DNA of 64,000 bases. Origin: Ailurus styani. Lineage: Eukaryota > Chordata > Mammalia > Carnivora > Ailuridae. Made by a program: the position numbers and the translations under genes. Positions 10,360 to 22,859 of the stretch are shown in pieces. Position 1 is the first letter of the stretch, and each line of letters opens with the position of its first letter. The notes beneath the pieces are model-generated. The model had not been told where the DNA came from. It saw nothing but the letters and a program-made list of their open reading frames with translations, and did not search any database. The stretch is taken from positions 260,099 to 324,098 of the forward strand of contig LNAC01000746.1 in NCBI GenBank assembly GCA_002007465.1, written 5' to 3'.

Positions 10360-12165
10360 GTGATGTTGATGAGTTTTATTAAAATGAAAAGAAAGCAAAT
10401 TGATTTCAGTGAAAAGACAGTGAGTGAAGAGTTTTTAAAGAGTGAATGAGAAATGAGCAAATGCAGGTACAGTATATGTAGACAACTTTTTAAAGATTAG
10501 CCATGAAGTGAAACAGAGATGGTAGATAAAGGGAAATGTAGGGCTTAGTGATGAAAAGGAGAATACACAGGGAAGGGGGGAATGGAGAGCATGGGTAAAG
10601 AGATTGGCCTTTGTTAGAGAGAGGTTGTCTGTCAAGCAGGAGGGAATGCAGAAAAATGGTGTGCCCTTCCTTGCAAGGAAGTTTGGTGGTTGGAAGATGA
10701 AGGCGTATCTTTCTGGCATTCATTTTTTTGTCCTAGTTTCTGTTTTCTCGGTGAAGTAGGAGATTGATATGGGCATGGGTGGGGTGGGGGGTGGGAGGGG
10801 AGTGTGGGAAGTTTGAAGCAGTTTGCCAAGAAGTATTGATTATTCTTCTAAGGTTTGAAATCTTGAATTTAAAGTGATATTAGCTTGATTTTGTGATTCT
10901 CCCTCTCCCCTACCCCAGCATTATTTAACTGGTTAGATACAAACATAGGCAGATTAACTTCTGGGGTGAGGTTTTGCTTGACGTATCAGAGTTGTCAGAG
11001 AACAGTGTCAGTAACAGATATATATGTATGTATGTACACTAAGGGAGTTCAGGGCACTTGCTTTATACAGTTAGGGAGGCTGGCAAGTTGGAAATCTGTA
11101 GGGCGGGCCATCAGAAAGCTTTTGGGCAGGAGCTGATGCTGCAGACTTGAAGCAGAATTTCCTCTTCCTCAGGGAAACCTCAGTTTTGCTCTTAAGACAT
11201 TTCAGCTGATTGGATGAGAAACCCCCACATTATTGAGGACTGTCTCCTTTACTTAAAGTCAACTGACTGGATGTTAGCAACATCTGCAAAACAGCTTCAC
11301 AGCAACACTTAGATCTGTGTTTGATTGAATAACAGGACCATCACCCTGCCAAAGTGACACATAAAACTAGGTCAGTATAAAATAAGGAAAAGGGAAGGGA
11401 CAAGGGAAATGAGGGGTTTTTTTGTTTTGTTTTTTAAGGAGTGCTTACAGAAGTGGTAATGAATCATAAAATCGTAACTGGATAAGAAAGGTGGTGAAGT
11501 CAGGATGGGTAGTAAGGAAGTGGTAGCATCAATGTATTGGGAGTTTCAGTTAGAATTGTTGGAGGTGAGTGGGATGGGATAAAGTAATGATCTAGAGGCC
11601 TTGAATGTGTTGGTCAGAGTGGGATGCTTGAAATAGGGATTTAACAGGTATGGTAGTTTCTAACAATGATAATACCCAGGATGGACTTTGGAAGTGGTCT
11701 GCTAAGGTGGAATTGAATGAAAAGTCTGTGGAAATGAGGAGGCCAGTGAATAAGAGAGGCTGAGCTATTAAAGGGGTCAGTCAGTCCATGGCGAAGACAA
11801 GCAAGTGTTGAGGAAATAAGGATACTTAACTGAACTATTTGCCAACATCCTCAATCAGTGGGCAAGAATTGGAAGGAGGGTAGATGATAATAAGGAACAG
11901 TAAAGGATGCTAAATTTGGCTATCACAAATTAGGAATTTCAGAAGGCCAGTGAAGGGCTTAGGAGGATTGAAAGATTGGGTAAAATGGAGGATGTACTCA
12001 ATACCGTGGCAGTCGGAACTTGGGGAAGACGACCAGGAAGAGTTGGACTTTTTCTGGGATGTGAGGTGTGATGGAATTAGTCCTGATAATAGAAGTGGGC
12101 ATCAGTTCTGTTGGAGGACTCCCGTGGTGTTTTTCAAATTGCCAGTCATGAATTTAGAAGGTTAC
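10360..12165 (-). repeat. L2 LINE body, antisense
   Basis: The minus strand reads like degraded L2 ORF2 upstream of and within the reverse transcriptase region (for example the reverse of 'tgttttctcggtgaagtaggagattgatat'). Many stops on both strands, so no function remains. Boundaries are approximate. Confidence 0.5.
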
Positions 12166-12269
12166 TACTAATGTATTTTTAAATGAAATGAAATAGAAAA
12201 TATCACAGTGTAATATCACAAGTATATATCAGTAAAATGTCAAAAGTAATAAGGGGCTAAGAATTTTTA

Positions 12270-13630
12270 ACAGATTTGTTGAGATTTAATTCATATATCA
12301 TTACGTTCACCTATTTGAAGTATACAAGTTATTTTTGTGTGTGTACTCATGAAGTAGTGCTCTTATCACTGCAGCCTAATTTTAGAACATATCTGTCACT
12401 CTGAAAACTCCATAACTATTAGCAGGCACTTCCCCATTCCTGTGCAACCCCCCACTTTTCCCCAGCCCCAAGCAAACACTTATTTTCTACTTTTTGTCTC
12501 TGCTAGATTTGTTTATTTTAGGCATTTTATGTAAATATAATCATGTAGTATATGGTCTTGTGACTGGTTTATTTTACTTAGCATAATATTTTCAGGGTTC
12601 ATTCATCTTATAACATGTATAAGTACTTCATTTCTTTTTATGGCCTAGTAATACTCTATTGTACAGGTGCACCACATTTTATTTATCCACTCTTCAGTTG
12701 GTGGGCATTTACCTGGCTGTAAGTTATACTGTCATGAACATTCATGTACAAGTTTCTGTGTGAAAGGTTTTCAGTTCCTTTGTTGGATTGGAATTGCTGG
12801 TTGTATGGATAATTCCACATTTAACATTTTGAGGAACTGCCATACTGGCTTTTCAAAGTCACTGCACCATTTTACATTAGCACCAGCGAGGTAGAAAGGT
12901 TTCAGTTTCTCTGTGTCTTGTCAATGCCTGTGACTGTCTTTTGATATAGCCTTCCTAATGGGTGGGAGGTGGTATTTCATTGTGGTTTTGATTTGCACTT
13001 CCCTGGTGGTTAATGATGTTGATTATCTTTACATATGCTTATTGGTCATTGTATATCTTGGGAGAAATGTTTATTTAGATTCTATGCCTGTTTTTAAGTT
13101 GGGCTACCTTTTTATTATTAAGTTGTGTTTTTTATGTAGGGTAGATACAAGTCCTTCATCAGACATGTGATTTGCAGATATTTTCTCCTGTTTTCAGTTT
13201 CTTGATAGTATTGTTTCCAGTACAAAAGACTTTAATTTTAATGAAATCCAGTTTCTTTTTTTGTTGCTTGTGCTTTTGGTGTTTTATGTATGAAACAATC
13301 ACCTAACTCAAGGTTATGAAGACCACTCTTGTGTTTTCTTCTAAAAGTTTTATAGTTTGAGCTCTTACATTTAGTTCTATGATCTATTTTGAGTTAAATT
13401 TTTTTGTGTATGGTGTACAGAAGGGATCTGACTCCATTGTTTTGCATATGGACTCGCAGTTGTCCTAGCAGTACTTGTTGCAAATACTGTGGTTTCTTAT
13501 CAAACTGTCTTATCCTTGTTTTAAAAAAATATTCCCCTCCCTGGACTATCAATTCTGTTTTTTTAATCTATATGTCTGTCATTATATCGGCCACCCTGTT
13601 TTGATTATTTTAGCTAAGAATGGTTTTTTG
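12270..13630 (-). repeat. L1M LINE 3' part (ORF2 C-terminal region plus 3' UTR), antisense
   Basis: Continuous match by eye to antisense L1M: 'cagatttgttgagatttaattcatatatcatt' (3' UTR), 'ttggtgggcatttacctggctgtaag', 'ttggaattgctggttgtatgg', 'ggtggtatttcattgtggttttgatttgcac', then 'gttgtcctagcagtacttgttgcaaatactg'. Broken by stops and indels. Confidence 0.85.
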
Positions 13631-14061
13631 AAGTTTGTGTTTTAATTGAGTGTGCTTATATATAGATAACACCCAGAAGTTGTCTACAGTGGGTTATGAT
13701 GTAAAATGCTTGGAAATCTCTGATTTGAGCTGTGGTGGTTCTCTGTAACAGTTCATGCTCTTATGGCAAATTAATGGGCTGCCTCTCAAGGAACGTACCA
13801 GTAAGGCAGGTTAAAGGGCCTTTCTTTTCGTATAGAATTCCTTTTACGGAACGACACATTTTCTTTAGTAGATATTCTTTTTGGGTGTGTCTGGACCTAT
13901 GTAAGGAAAGAGTAAGGAATAAGGAAAGTTTAGAGCAGCTGTGAGAATTTTTAATCAGTGATGAATCTAAGGAATAGGAAATGAGGTATGATTTGAAATT
14001 TCAGATTTAGCAGGGTTTTGTCCTGGGCTGGTTTTTCATGACTCTGTTTTTATTTTTTGTC
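13631..14061. other. Single-copy DNA, no gene seen
   Basis: A 70-codon open frame at 13732-13944 has no recognisable domain and no supporting splice context. Confidence 0.4.
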
Positions 14062-14270
14062 TTTTTAAAATTTTATTTATTTGAGAGAGAGAAAGAGTGA
14101 GAATGGGCCAGGCGGTGGGGGGGCGGGGGGATGGCGCAGGTACAGAGGGAGAAGGGGAAGCAGACTCCCTGCTGAGCAGGGTGCTCAACTCAGGCCTGGA
14201 TCCCAGGGCCCTGAGATCATGATCTGAACCAAAGGCAGACCCTTAACCAACTGAACCACCTAGGTATCTT
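14062..14270 (-). repeat. CAN-SINE (older), antisense, G-rich insertion
   Basis: Reversed tail AAAATTTTATTTATTTGAGAG, body GAAGCAGACTCCCTGCTGAGCAG and end CTGAACCACCTAGGTATC. The tail-proximal part is expanded by a G-rich stretch at 14112-14135. Confidence 0.85.
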
Positions 14271-16100
14271 CTCAGTTTAGAAAAAAAAAAAAATCTTTGA
14301 AAATGTTAAGTATGTCTATTTGGGTAACTTCATTATTTTGATCTTTTGTGGATATTTTCCTGTAGGCTTTTGTGTTACTCAATTCTTCATCATGTTGTCT
14401 TCTTCTTTTCTACCTGGATGTTTCTTATTAAGGCATTACATATGCAAATATCTAGGGATAATTTGAGGTTTAGGGATGATGTTATCTCCTTCCATGAAAG
14501 ACTTTTGTTTGCTTTCAGTAGGAGGCTAGCTAGTGGAACTAGTTATCCTGGATCATCTTAATCCAGTCAGACACTAAAATGTTCCACAGTTGGGCTCCAC
14601 ACTTTGCAAAGGCTGGTTTATTTTATGTTTTCTTTACTTTTAGGATATGATTCTTTGGGGTCCTAACATAAAACCAGAGGTGTTATAAGCCCCTTCCCCA
14701 CCCCCATTTCTCTACTCCCATACTTCATTGGGCCCTTACCTCCAGTATTTAACTCTTCCAGCCTAGTGGATCTGTGAGAAGTTCAGCTCAGTTTCACAGT
14801 TACCTTATGGAATTGACCAATGCAATCTGGGAAAAATGGCCCCAGATGCTTGGCCCACCTCTGAGAATTTCCTTACTGTCTCATATCTTAGCCTCCTTAC
14901 CTTTTTTACTGCGTTGTTAGCATTCTTTTACCTTCAAAGAGGTGCGGGGGTTTTTGTTTGTTTTTCTGATTTTGCCTCGGGGAAGGGGGTGTCCAGTTTT
15001 TCTTGTTCTCAGTAAGAGATTGGTCTGAATTACCTGGTTCACCAAAGTAATTTGTTAGCTTGATGAAGTCCTATCTCATAAGATTTCCAGTATATGTAGT
15101 TTTAGTTTTTCTCAAGGTGAGATTTTGGGTACCAGTGTTATGTTATATTTGTGTGTGTATATATACATATATATGTATATATATGTATATAAAATGTATT
15201 ATGTAGCTATATTATATATGTTATACCAATTATTAGAAAAGGGGAAAACAGACTTAGGAGTAGAAAAGGGAGGAAACAAATGGCAGAGAGAAAGATATTT
15301 TTGCAAAGTTTGGGAGAGAGAAAGCTAAGGTAACATTTCCATGTCTATTAGGAGTATCAGAGGACGGTTAGGTATAAAAGGAGCTGACATTTATCAGCAT
15401 GAGATTGTTGCAGTTATGCAGCTATAGAATCTCAACTATAGTGGAACAGGCACAGGGAAGTAGGTACTCAGTTATGTTAAGTAAAATTTTTAAATTTGTT
15501 CCACAAATTTAATTTTAATTTGTTCTAAGTCATCAAGGAGGGTTTGACTTTGGGGCTAATGGTCATGCCTTGTAGCAGTATGTATCTACAGCAAAGCCTT
15601 TAGTAAGGGATTAAAAAGAGAGCTTAATTCTGTGAAATCCATTATTATAAGATATAGGAAATCATATAGATTTTTATTTAATGTGCTACTTAATATGTGC
15701 ATATTAGTTAACTTATGCTCTTCTTGAGTTCGTTTATGTTCTTGATTCTTCAACTCATTTGTTGTATTTCTGAAATTTCTAAGTTACAAAATTTTCTGTT
15801 ACTCTTCAACTATTGTAATTGAAGAGTGAAAATGATATTTCTTTTGTAGTCCTCTTTTTCTTCTGAGAAAATGAGAGATATTGGAGGTGTCCTGTCTCAG
15901 GTGATTTTATCAGCAGGGTTTTTGGTTGATATTTTAAACTTTCAGAAGGTGGGAAGTGTTTCTTATTCCCTCCTTCATACTCCACCTTCCTAAGTTTATG
16001 CAGTGTGTGTGTTATAGGACGCTGGTTTAAAATCTGAAAGTTTGTTTTATTTGTCTGTAGAATCTGCTGTTACTGTATTTGGTGCTTTATAGTTCATTCA
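14271..16100. other. Single-copy DNA with a TG/TA microsatellite
   Basis: No gene recognised. 15151-15205 is a (TG)n-(TA)n imperfect microsatellite. A short open frame at 14346-14561 is unsupported. Confidence 0.45.
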
Positions 16101-16665
16101 GGCAGGCTTTTTTTTTTTTTTTTTTTAATTTCATTCCCCCACACCACCCCCAAATTACTTTAAGAATGTTCAGGGGTGCCTGGGTGGCTCAGTTGGTTAA
16201 GCGTCTGTCTTTGGCTCAGGTCATGATCTCAGGGTCCTGGGATCAAGCCCTGTGTTGGGCTTCCCTACTCAGTGGGGAGTCTGCTTGTCCCTCTGCCCCT
16301 CCTCTGCTGGTGCGTGCACTCCATCTCTCTCTCTCTCAAATAAATAAAATTTAAAAAAAAAGAATGTTCAAACATGCTAATTTAAAGAATAGTACCAGGA
16401 GCACCCCAGACTACTATTTGGATACGGTTGTTAACATTTTGTAATATTTATTTATATTTCTCTTAATAGAAACTTTTTGTGAATGCACTTGACCCCTAAA
16501 TGCTGCAGTGCATCTCTTAAAATTAAACACATTTTGCTACAGATGTCATTCTTTTAAAAAGAAACCTTAAGTTTTAGTCTGTATTCAGGTTTCTTCAGTT
16601 GTCTATTTGTAGATGGTTTTCTCAAACCAGGGTTCAGTCAGAGTTCATGCATAATATTTGTTATT
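16100..16665 (-). repeat. L1M 3'-UTR, antisense, split by a SINE
   Basis: After the SINE the text 'agaatagtaccaggagcacccca', 'ctgcagtgcatctcttaaaattaaacacatttt' and 'aaaccagggttcagtcagagttcatgca' follows the antisense L1M 3' UTR order. Confidence 0.6.
16173..16359 (+). repeat. CAN-SINE (older 'GTTGGTTAAGCGTCTG' type), sense
   Basis: Head GGGGTGCCTGGGTGGCTCAG, CT-rich middle, CAAATAAATAAAATTT tail. Exact target-site duplication AAGAATGTTCA at 16162-16172 and 16360-16370. Confidence 0.95.
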
Positions 16666-16676
16666 GCTTAGACACT

Positions 16677-17047
16677 CAGTGTGCTTCCCCATCTGCGGAA
16701 TATATGTTCCAAGGCCCCCAGTGGATGCCTGAAACTGCAGGTACCAAACCCTTTTCTTTTCAATATATATATGTTTATAGTAGAATTTAATTTCTAAATT
16801 AGGCAGAGTAAGAGATTAATAACAATAATAAAACAATCAGCTATATAAAAGTTATGTGAATGTGGTCTCTAAATATCTTACTGTAGTGTACTTACTCTTC
16901 CTGTGATGATATGAGATGATAAAATGCTTATGTGATGAGATGAAGGTGAGGTGAATGACATATTGTGAATAGCATTAGGCTAGTATTGACATGCTGATGG
17001 TAGAAGGTCCATCTGCTTTGTGGAAAGCAAATAAGGGGAGACTACTG
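16677..17047. mobile_element. Tigger-like DNA-transposon fossil (non-autonomous)
   Basis: Contains 'ccccatctgcggaatatatgttcc', 'ccccagtggatgcctgaaactgcag', 'gatgatatgagatgataaaatgc' and ends 'aaggggagactactg' followed by TA. The end is a diverged inverted copy of the start, as in short Tigger/TcMar derivatives. No transposase remains; the exact family name is not certain. Confidence 0.6.
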
Positions 17048-17049
17048 TA

Positions 17050-17820
17050 CTACAAGTGTCCCTACCTCCACACTCCCCCCCCCCATTGCCTTGTTAAGAT
17101 AGGCCAGTTGTCTTGCAGAAGTTTCCATATTCTGGATTTGTATGATTGTTTCCTTGTGGTATTTAACTTGTATCTGCAGCCACTGTGTTTCCTAAAAATA
17201 GAAAGTTTGGTCTAGAGGCTGGATTATATTTAGGTTTTTTGGCTTAGATGTTCCTGTGTATATTATATTCATTCATAATTTGTCTGCCCAAATTGTAGTC
17301 ATTTGGCTAAGGTGGTAGTCATTAGATCTATCCATTGTAAAGATGGGTTTCTTTTTTCCTCCTTCTTTGTAATTAGCAACTGATCAGTGAGGCAATAATT
17401 TGGTTCCGTGAGAATATTCTGTTTCCCAGCAGTCTTTGCCTGATGTTTCTTAGCCTTTATTGATGAGCCTTGTCTAAACCAGTTATTTCACTTGAGCTCA
17501 CAAAATGTTGTCTTTCCTAACCCTGTCATCCTTCAGGATCTATTAGCCAACTATCAACCATTAAAAAGACCTTTCCCTTGTTAAGTAGGATTGAACTAGT
17601 TTTTCCTAAAAAGGTGAAGTATATGCTTATTTTCCTTTGATATATTGACTTTTAACTCTGAAAACTCTGAATTCTGAAAATTTGATCTTGATGTCTACTC
17701 TGAAAATTAGTTACCAGTCATCTCCAATGGTGGCAAACAACCTTAGTCTCTCTTTCTCTCTCTTTCAGTATGACAAAAATTTGCGGGCTTTTTTTTTTTA
17801 GTGTTTTTATAATCATTTCA
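17050..17820. other. Single-copy DNA
   Basis: No gene recognised. A strong pyrimidine tract ending TTTCAG near 17745-17768 is not followed by a plausible exon. Confidence 0.4.
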
Positions 17821-18895
17821 GTCACTGTTCCTTTTTTTTAAAATTTAAATTCTGTTAGCCATGACTAGTTTCAGTTGTAGTGTTAAGTAATTCATGAGTT
17901 GCGTGTAACACCCAGTGTTCATCACATCACATGCCCTCCTTAATGTCCATTACCCAGTTATCCCATCCCCCCACCACCTCCCTTCTAGCAACCCTCAGTT
18001 TGTTTTCTATAATTAAGAGTCTTTCATGGTTTTTTCTCCCTCTCTGATGACTTCCCATTCAGTTTTCTGTCCCTTCCCCTATGATCCTCTATGCTATTTC
18101 TTATATTCCATATACGAGTGAAACCATATGATCATTGCCTTTCTCTGATTGACTTATTTCACTCAGCATAATACTCTCCAGTTCCACCAATGTCAGTGTA
18201 AATGGTAAGATTTCATTTTTTCTGATAGCTGATTAATATTCCATTGTATATATCTACCCCATCTTTATCCATTCATCTTTTGGTGGACATCTGGGCTCTT
18301 GCCATAGTTTGTTCATTGTGAACATTGCTGCTATGAACATTGGGGTACAGGTGCCCCTTCGGATCACTACATTTGTATCTTTGGAGTAAATACCTAGTAG
18401 TGCAATTGCTGGGTCATAGAGTGGATCTATTTTTAACTTCTTGAGGAACCTCCATACTGTTTTCCAATGTGGCTGTACCAGCTTGCATTCCCATCAATAG
18501 CGTAAGAGGGTTCCCATTTCTCCACATTTTCACGAGCATTTGTTGTTTCCTGTCTTGTTAATTTTAGCCATTCTGACTGGTGTGAGGTGGTATCTCCTTA
18601 TGGTTTTGTTGTATTTCCTTGGTGCCCAGTGATGTGGAGCATTTTTTTTCATGTGTCTTTTGGTCATTTGAATGTCTTCTTTGGAGAAATGTCTGTTCAT
18701 GTCCTCTGCCCATTTCTTGACTGGATTATTTGTTTTTCAGGGGTGTTAAGTTTGATAAGTTCTATATAGATCTTGGATACTAGCCCTTTATCTGATATGT
18801 CATTTGCCAATATCTTCTCCCATTCTGTAGATTGCCTTTTAGTTTTATCGATTGTTTCCTTTGCTGTGCAAAAGCTTTTTATCTTGATGAAGTCC

Positions 18896-19168
18896 TTAAT
18901 AGTCCGACTTTGCTTTTGTTTCCCTTGCCTTTGGAGATATGTCTAACAAGAAGTTGCTGCAGCCGAGGTCAAAGAGGTTGCTGCCTGTGTTCTCCTCTAG
19001 GAGAACTTTAAATCTAGAGGTGACGTTAGGTCTAAAATTAGTCTCTTGTAGACAGCATATGGACGTGTCTTGTTTTTTTATCCAGTCTGATACCCTGTGT
19101 GTTTTGATTGGAGCATTTAGTCCATTTACATTCAGAATAACTTTTGGAAGATATGAATTTAGTGTCAT
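18896..19168 (-). pseudogene. In-frame L1 ORF2 fusion remnant (N-terminus joined to C-terminal region)
   Basis: This 90-codon frame joins the ORF2 endonuclease start, including 'LNVNGLNAPIKTHRVSDWIK' and 'CCLQETNFR', directly to a C-terminal segment '[12 protein letters not shown]'. In the young L1 of this window that C-terminal segment lies at codon 279 of the 569-codon remnant, far downstream in full ORF2. The frame is kept across the junction at about 19005-19015. It is a deletion scar inside the 17841-21156 L1, with no expected function. Confidence 0.8.
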
Positions 19169-20247
19169 TGTATTACCTCTAAAGTCCCTGTTTTTGTAGA
19201 TTGTCTCTTGTTTCTTTCTGGTCTGTGTTACTTTTGGGCTCTCTTCACTTAGAGGATTCCCTTTAATGTTTCTTGCAGGGCTGGTTTAGTGATTACAAAT
19301 TCTTTTAGTTTCTCTTTGTCCTGGACACACTTTATCTCTCCTCCATTCTGAACGACAGCCTGCCTAGATATTCTTGGCTGCATGTTTTTCTCATTTAGTA
19401 CCCTGAATATATCATGCCAGCCTTTTCTGGCCTGGCAGGTCTCTGGATAGGTCTGCTTGCCAGGGTAATGTTCCTACCCCTGTAGGTTAAGGACTTCTTA
19501 TCTTGAGCTGCTTTCAGGATTTTCTCTTTCTCTGAAATTTGCAAACTTCACTATTATATGTCAGTATGTTGATCTATTTTTACTGATTTTGAGGGGGGCT
19601 TCTGTCTGCCTCCTGGACTTGAATGTCTGTTTCCTTTGCCAGATTAGGGAAGTTCTCAGCTATGATTTGCTCAAATATACCTTCTGCTCCTCTCTCTTTC
19701 TTCTTCCTCTGCGACCCTAATAATTCTAATACTGTTTTGCTTTAGAGTAAAAAAAAAAAAAAATAGTATTTTGCTTATGGTTGATTTCTCAAAGCCTCCT
19801 CTCCTGGTCGATTAGTTTTTCTTTCTTTTCCTTAACTTCCTTCCTTTCCGTCATCTTGTTTTTTGTGTCACTGACTCTTCTGCCTCATTTACCCAAATGT
19901 TAGAGCATCCATTTCAGACTGCATCTCAGTTAAAATATTTTTTATTTTGGCCTGATTAGCTTTTATTTCTGCACTAAGAGATTTTCTAGTGCTTTTAGTG
20001 CTTTCTTCCAAGCCCAGCTAGTAACTTTATAATCACTATCCTGAATTCCAGCTCTGACATTTTGCTGACATCCATATAGATTAGGTCTGTGACAGACAGT
20101 ATTACCCTGATTCTTTCCTTTGTTGTAAATTCCTCCCCCTAGTTACTTTGCCCAGAGAAGAATGGATGAACAAGAGAACACAATCAAAAATATCAACCAC
20201 GACCCAAACAAAATACACACTAGACAAATCCAAAGAGGTCAGAAACC

Positions 20248-20290
20248 AAAAAAAAAAAAAAAAAAAAAAGAGAGAGAGAGAAAAAAGGAG
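20248..20290. repeat. Poly-A / (GA)n tract in L1 5' UTR
   Basis: A run of about 22 A followed by AG repeats; low-complexity purine tract. A second AAAAC-rich tract lies at 20395-20440. Confidence 0.85.
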
Positions 20291-20642
20291 GGGGGAGAGA
20301 GAATAAAATCTTCCCAAGTGGACAAAACAGGGTGATCCACTTGGTCCTAGTTGTATTTTGGTCTGTTAGAAGACATTAAATCCCAAAATTGTAAAAAACA
20401 AAACCAAAAACAAAACAAAACAAAAAAAACAAAACTTACATACGTACAAAAATAAAGTTGAATACAGCGAAAAGTAAAAAAAGGAATATATCTATAAAAT
20501 GTCAATATAAAAATGGTTAAAAAAAGACTTAAAAAATAGTTGATAAAATAAACTCGTTGAAAAGGAAAAAATGAAAAAAGAAAAGGAAAATTTGAAACTG
20601 AAAGATAAAAGAATCATGAGAAAAAATCTTGAATTCTATGTA

Positions 20643-20951
20643 CTATTTTCCCCTGAGGCTGGAGTTTTGCAGTTCTGTGTGCTTAGTAAACTTGGTATTT
20701 TCCTGATTTTCCAGCTGGTCTTCTGGGGAGGGGCCTGCTGTGCCGATACTCTCAATACTCTCTTGATACTCTCGATACTCTCGTGTCTTTGCCTGGGCAG
20801 AGTTGCCCTGCCCCTTGCCTGCAGCCGAGCTCAGTGTAAGCTCCTTGGGGTGGTTCTGTGTGGCTTTTTTTCCCTGAAGGCTTTCCGTAGGTATGTCACT
20901 TTGTGCTAGCCAGCTTATGGAGTTCCCCCCCACCAACCATTTATATTCCAA
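20643..20951 (-). other. L1 5'-UTR segment with open frame and short tandem repeat
   Basis: Within the L1 5' UTR, about four 9-10-base units of the GATACTCTC type repeat at 20743-20782. A 102-codon minus-strand frame crosses them. 5' UTR frames in L1 are usually not conserved proteins, and I recognise no domain. Confidence 0.5.
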
Positions 20952-21176
20952 TATATCCCCTCAGATTCACTTCTCTGCACCCCCTACCTTGCAAAAAGTG
21001 GTCACTTTTCTATTTGTAGAATTCCAGCAATTCTTTTTTTTTACATCTCAGATTGAATTTGTAGGTGTTCAGAGTGATTTGATAGTTACATAGCTAAACT
21101 CAAAGGACCAGATGAAATAAAGTCCCCTACTCTTCTGCCATCTTGCTTCCCTCCCCTCACTATTCCTTTTTTTTTA

Positions 21177-22750
21177 GTAGACTTTATTTTTTAGAAATTT
21201 TGGCTTTACAGAAAAAATGAGAACATATTACAGAGATTTCCCTTATACCCTTACCCAGATTCTCTTATTATCAACAGCTACCTATATAAGTATGGTACAT
21301 TTATGACAATTCATAAACTAATAGCAATACATAATTTTTAAAAGATTTTATTTATTTGAGAGAGCGATTGTCACGAGCAGAGGGGAGGGGGCAGAGAGAG
21401 AAGGAGAAGCAGGCTCCCCTCTGAGCAGGGAGCCCGATACTGGGCTTGATCCCAGGACCCTGGGATCATGACCTGAGCTGAAGTTTTAATTGACTAATCC
21501 ACCCAGGCACCCCAATACATTATTATTAACTAAAGTACGTAGTTTATTTAGTTTTCCGTAGTTTTTACCTAATGTCCTTTTTCTGTTCTAGGTATCCCAT
21601 CCAGGATACCACATTAAACTTAGTTGACCTATTCCTTAGAATCTTCTTGCCCTTGAGTTCTCAGACATTCCTTCATTGTTTTTGATGACCTTGCCAGTTT
21701 TGAGGAGCACTGGTCAGGTATTTTGTAGAATTCCCCTTTTTTGGAATTTGTTTGAAGTTTTTCTGAGTTTTAGACTGGGATTATGAGTTAAGAGGAGACT
21801 GATCACAGGGGTAAAATGCAGTTTTCATCACATCATATCAGGGGTGCATACTGTTAACATAATTTATAGCTACTGATGTTGACTTTGATCACCTGGCTGA
21901 AATAGAGTTTGTCAGATTTCTCCACTGTAAAGTGACTCTCTTTCTACTCCTCATTGTACTGTTTGGAAGAAATCACAATGTGCAAGAAGTTACTATACGT
22001 ATCCACACTTAAAGAGTGAGGAGTTATATTTTGCCTCCTTACGAGTACAGTACATAAATTAGTTGGAATCCTTTTGCAGAGAGATTTGAATCTTCTCCCA
22101 TTTATTAATTCAGTAACTTGTATCAGTATAGATTCATGATTATTTTATACTTTGGGTTATAATCCAGTCCTACTTTAATTTCTTGCTCAAATTGTCCCAG
22201 CTTTGGCCATTGAGAGGTCTTCCAGTTAGTCCTTGTGCTTCTTTGACATACTTCTATCAAAGTGAGTTTTTTTTTTTTTTTGAGGATTTCCTTATTTTCT
22301 GCCACTACCGGGTGTTTCCAGCCTATCTTATTATATTTTCTGCCCCACTCTTAGAATCAACTACTTCTCCAAGGAACTCTATTTCCTTAAATTGGAGAAC
22401 GGTATTAGAGAATTAGAAACCAAGATCTATGTGCTATGTGTGCTTATTGCTACTGGGATGTGACTTTTTTTAGTTACTCTCAGCAGACAGAGCTAAGAAA
22501 TGAATATGTGTATACATTAATAAAATATAGATTTGTGTCTATACACATACCTATAAATACTTTATATAATCATCTTTGTCTATATTAAGCTAAACATGAG
22601 TTCTTACTGTCTTCAGCTCTAATCCATTACCACATGGATCTTTCTGGCATTCTTTCCTTAGTGATAGTAATTTCCTCCAACAGTGAGAAACCTGCCTCCT
22701 ACCACACAGGATCCACTTACTTGTTTAATTCCAGTATGTATATGTTTAGA
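21177..22750 (-). repeat. L1M 3'-UTR, antisense, with SINE insertion
   Basis: 'aaattttggctttacagaaaaaatgag', 'cattattattaactaaagtacgtagttta', 'tttggccattgagaggtcttccagttag' and 'gagaacggtattagagaattagaaaccaag' follow the antisense L1M 3' UTR in order. The SINE at 21334-21512 splits it. A poly-T run lies near 22266-22281. Confidence 0.75.
21334..21512 (-). repeat. CAN-SINE (older), antisense
   Basis: AAAAGATTTTATTTATTTGAG start, CAGGCTCCCCTCTGAGCAGG middle, CACCCAGGCACCC end. Target-site duplication CAATACAT at 21325-21332 and 21513-21520. Confidence 0.93.
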
Positions 22751-22859
22751 GCAGTATCATAATTATTAACTTATACCCAAAGGAAACAACTTTATTAAAT
22801 AGGAGGGTTTTTTGTGTGTGAATTCTTTAGGAATTACTACATATGTAATCACATTGACA

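Larger units (their letters stand above)
17841..21156 (-). mobile_element. L1 LINE with both ends and target-site duplication but a large internal ORF2 deletion
   Basis: Read on the minus strand the element begins at 21156 with a 5' UTR start (GGGAAGCAAGATGGCAGAAG near 21135-21153). It continues through a purine-rich 5' UTR, a stop-riddled ORF1 (about 19255-20050) with RRM/C-terminal text, and the ORF2 start. It then jumps into the ORF2 C-terminus and ends with 3' UTR and an A-rich tail at 17841. The duplication TCACT(G/A)TTCCTTTTTTTT flanks it at 17822 and 21157. A normal L1 is over 6 kb; this one is 3.3 kb. Only the endonuclease N-terminus and about the last 290 ORF2 residues remain, so it cannot retrotranspose. 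Confidence 0.88.

Noticed and set aside
17740..17810. Strong acceptor-like TCTCTCTTTCTCTCTCTTTCAG
   Set aside because: The following frame closes quickly and no donor is visible.
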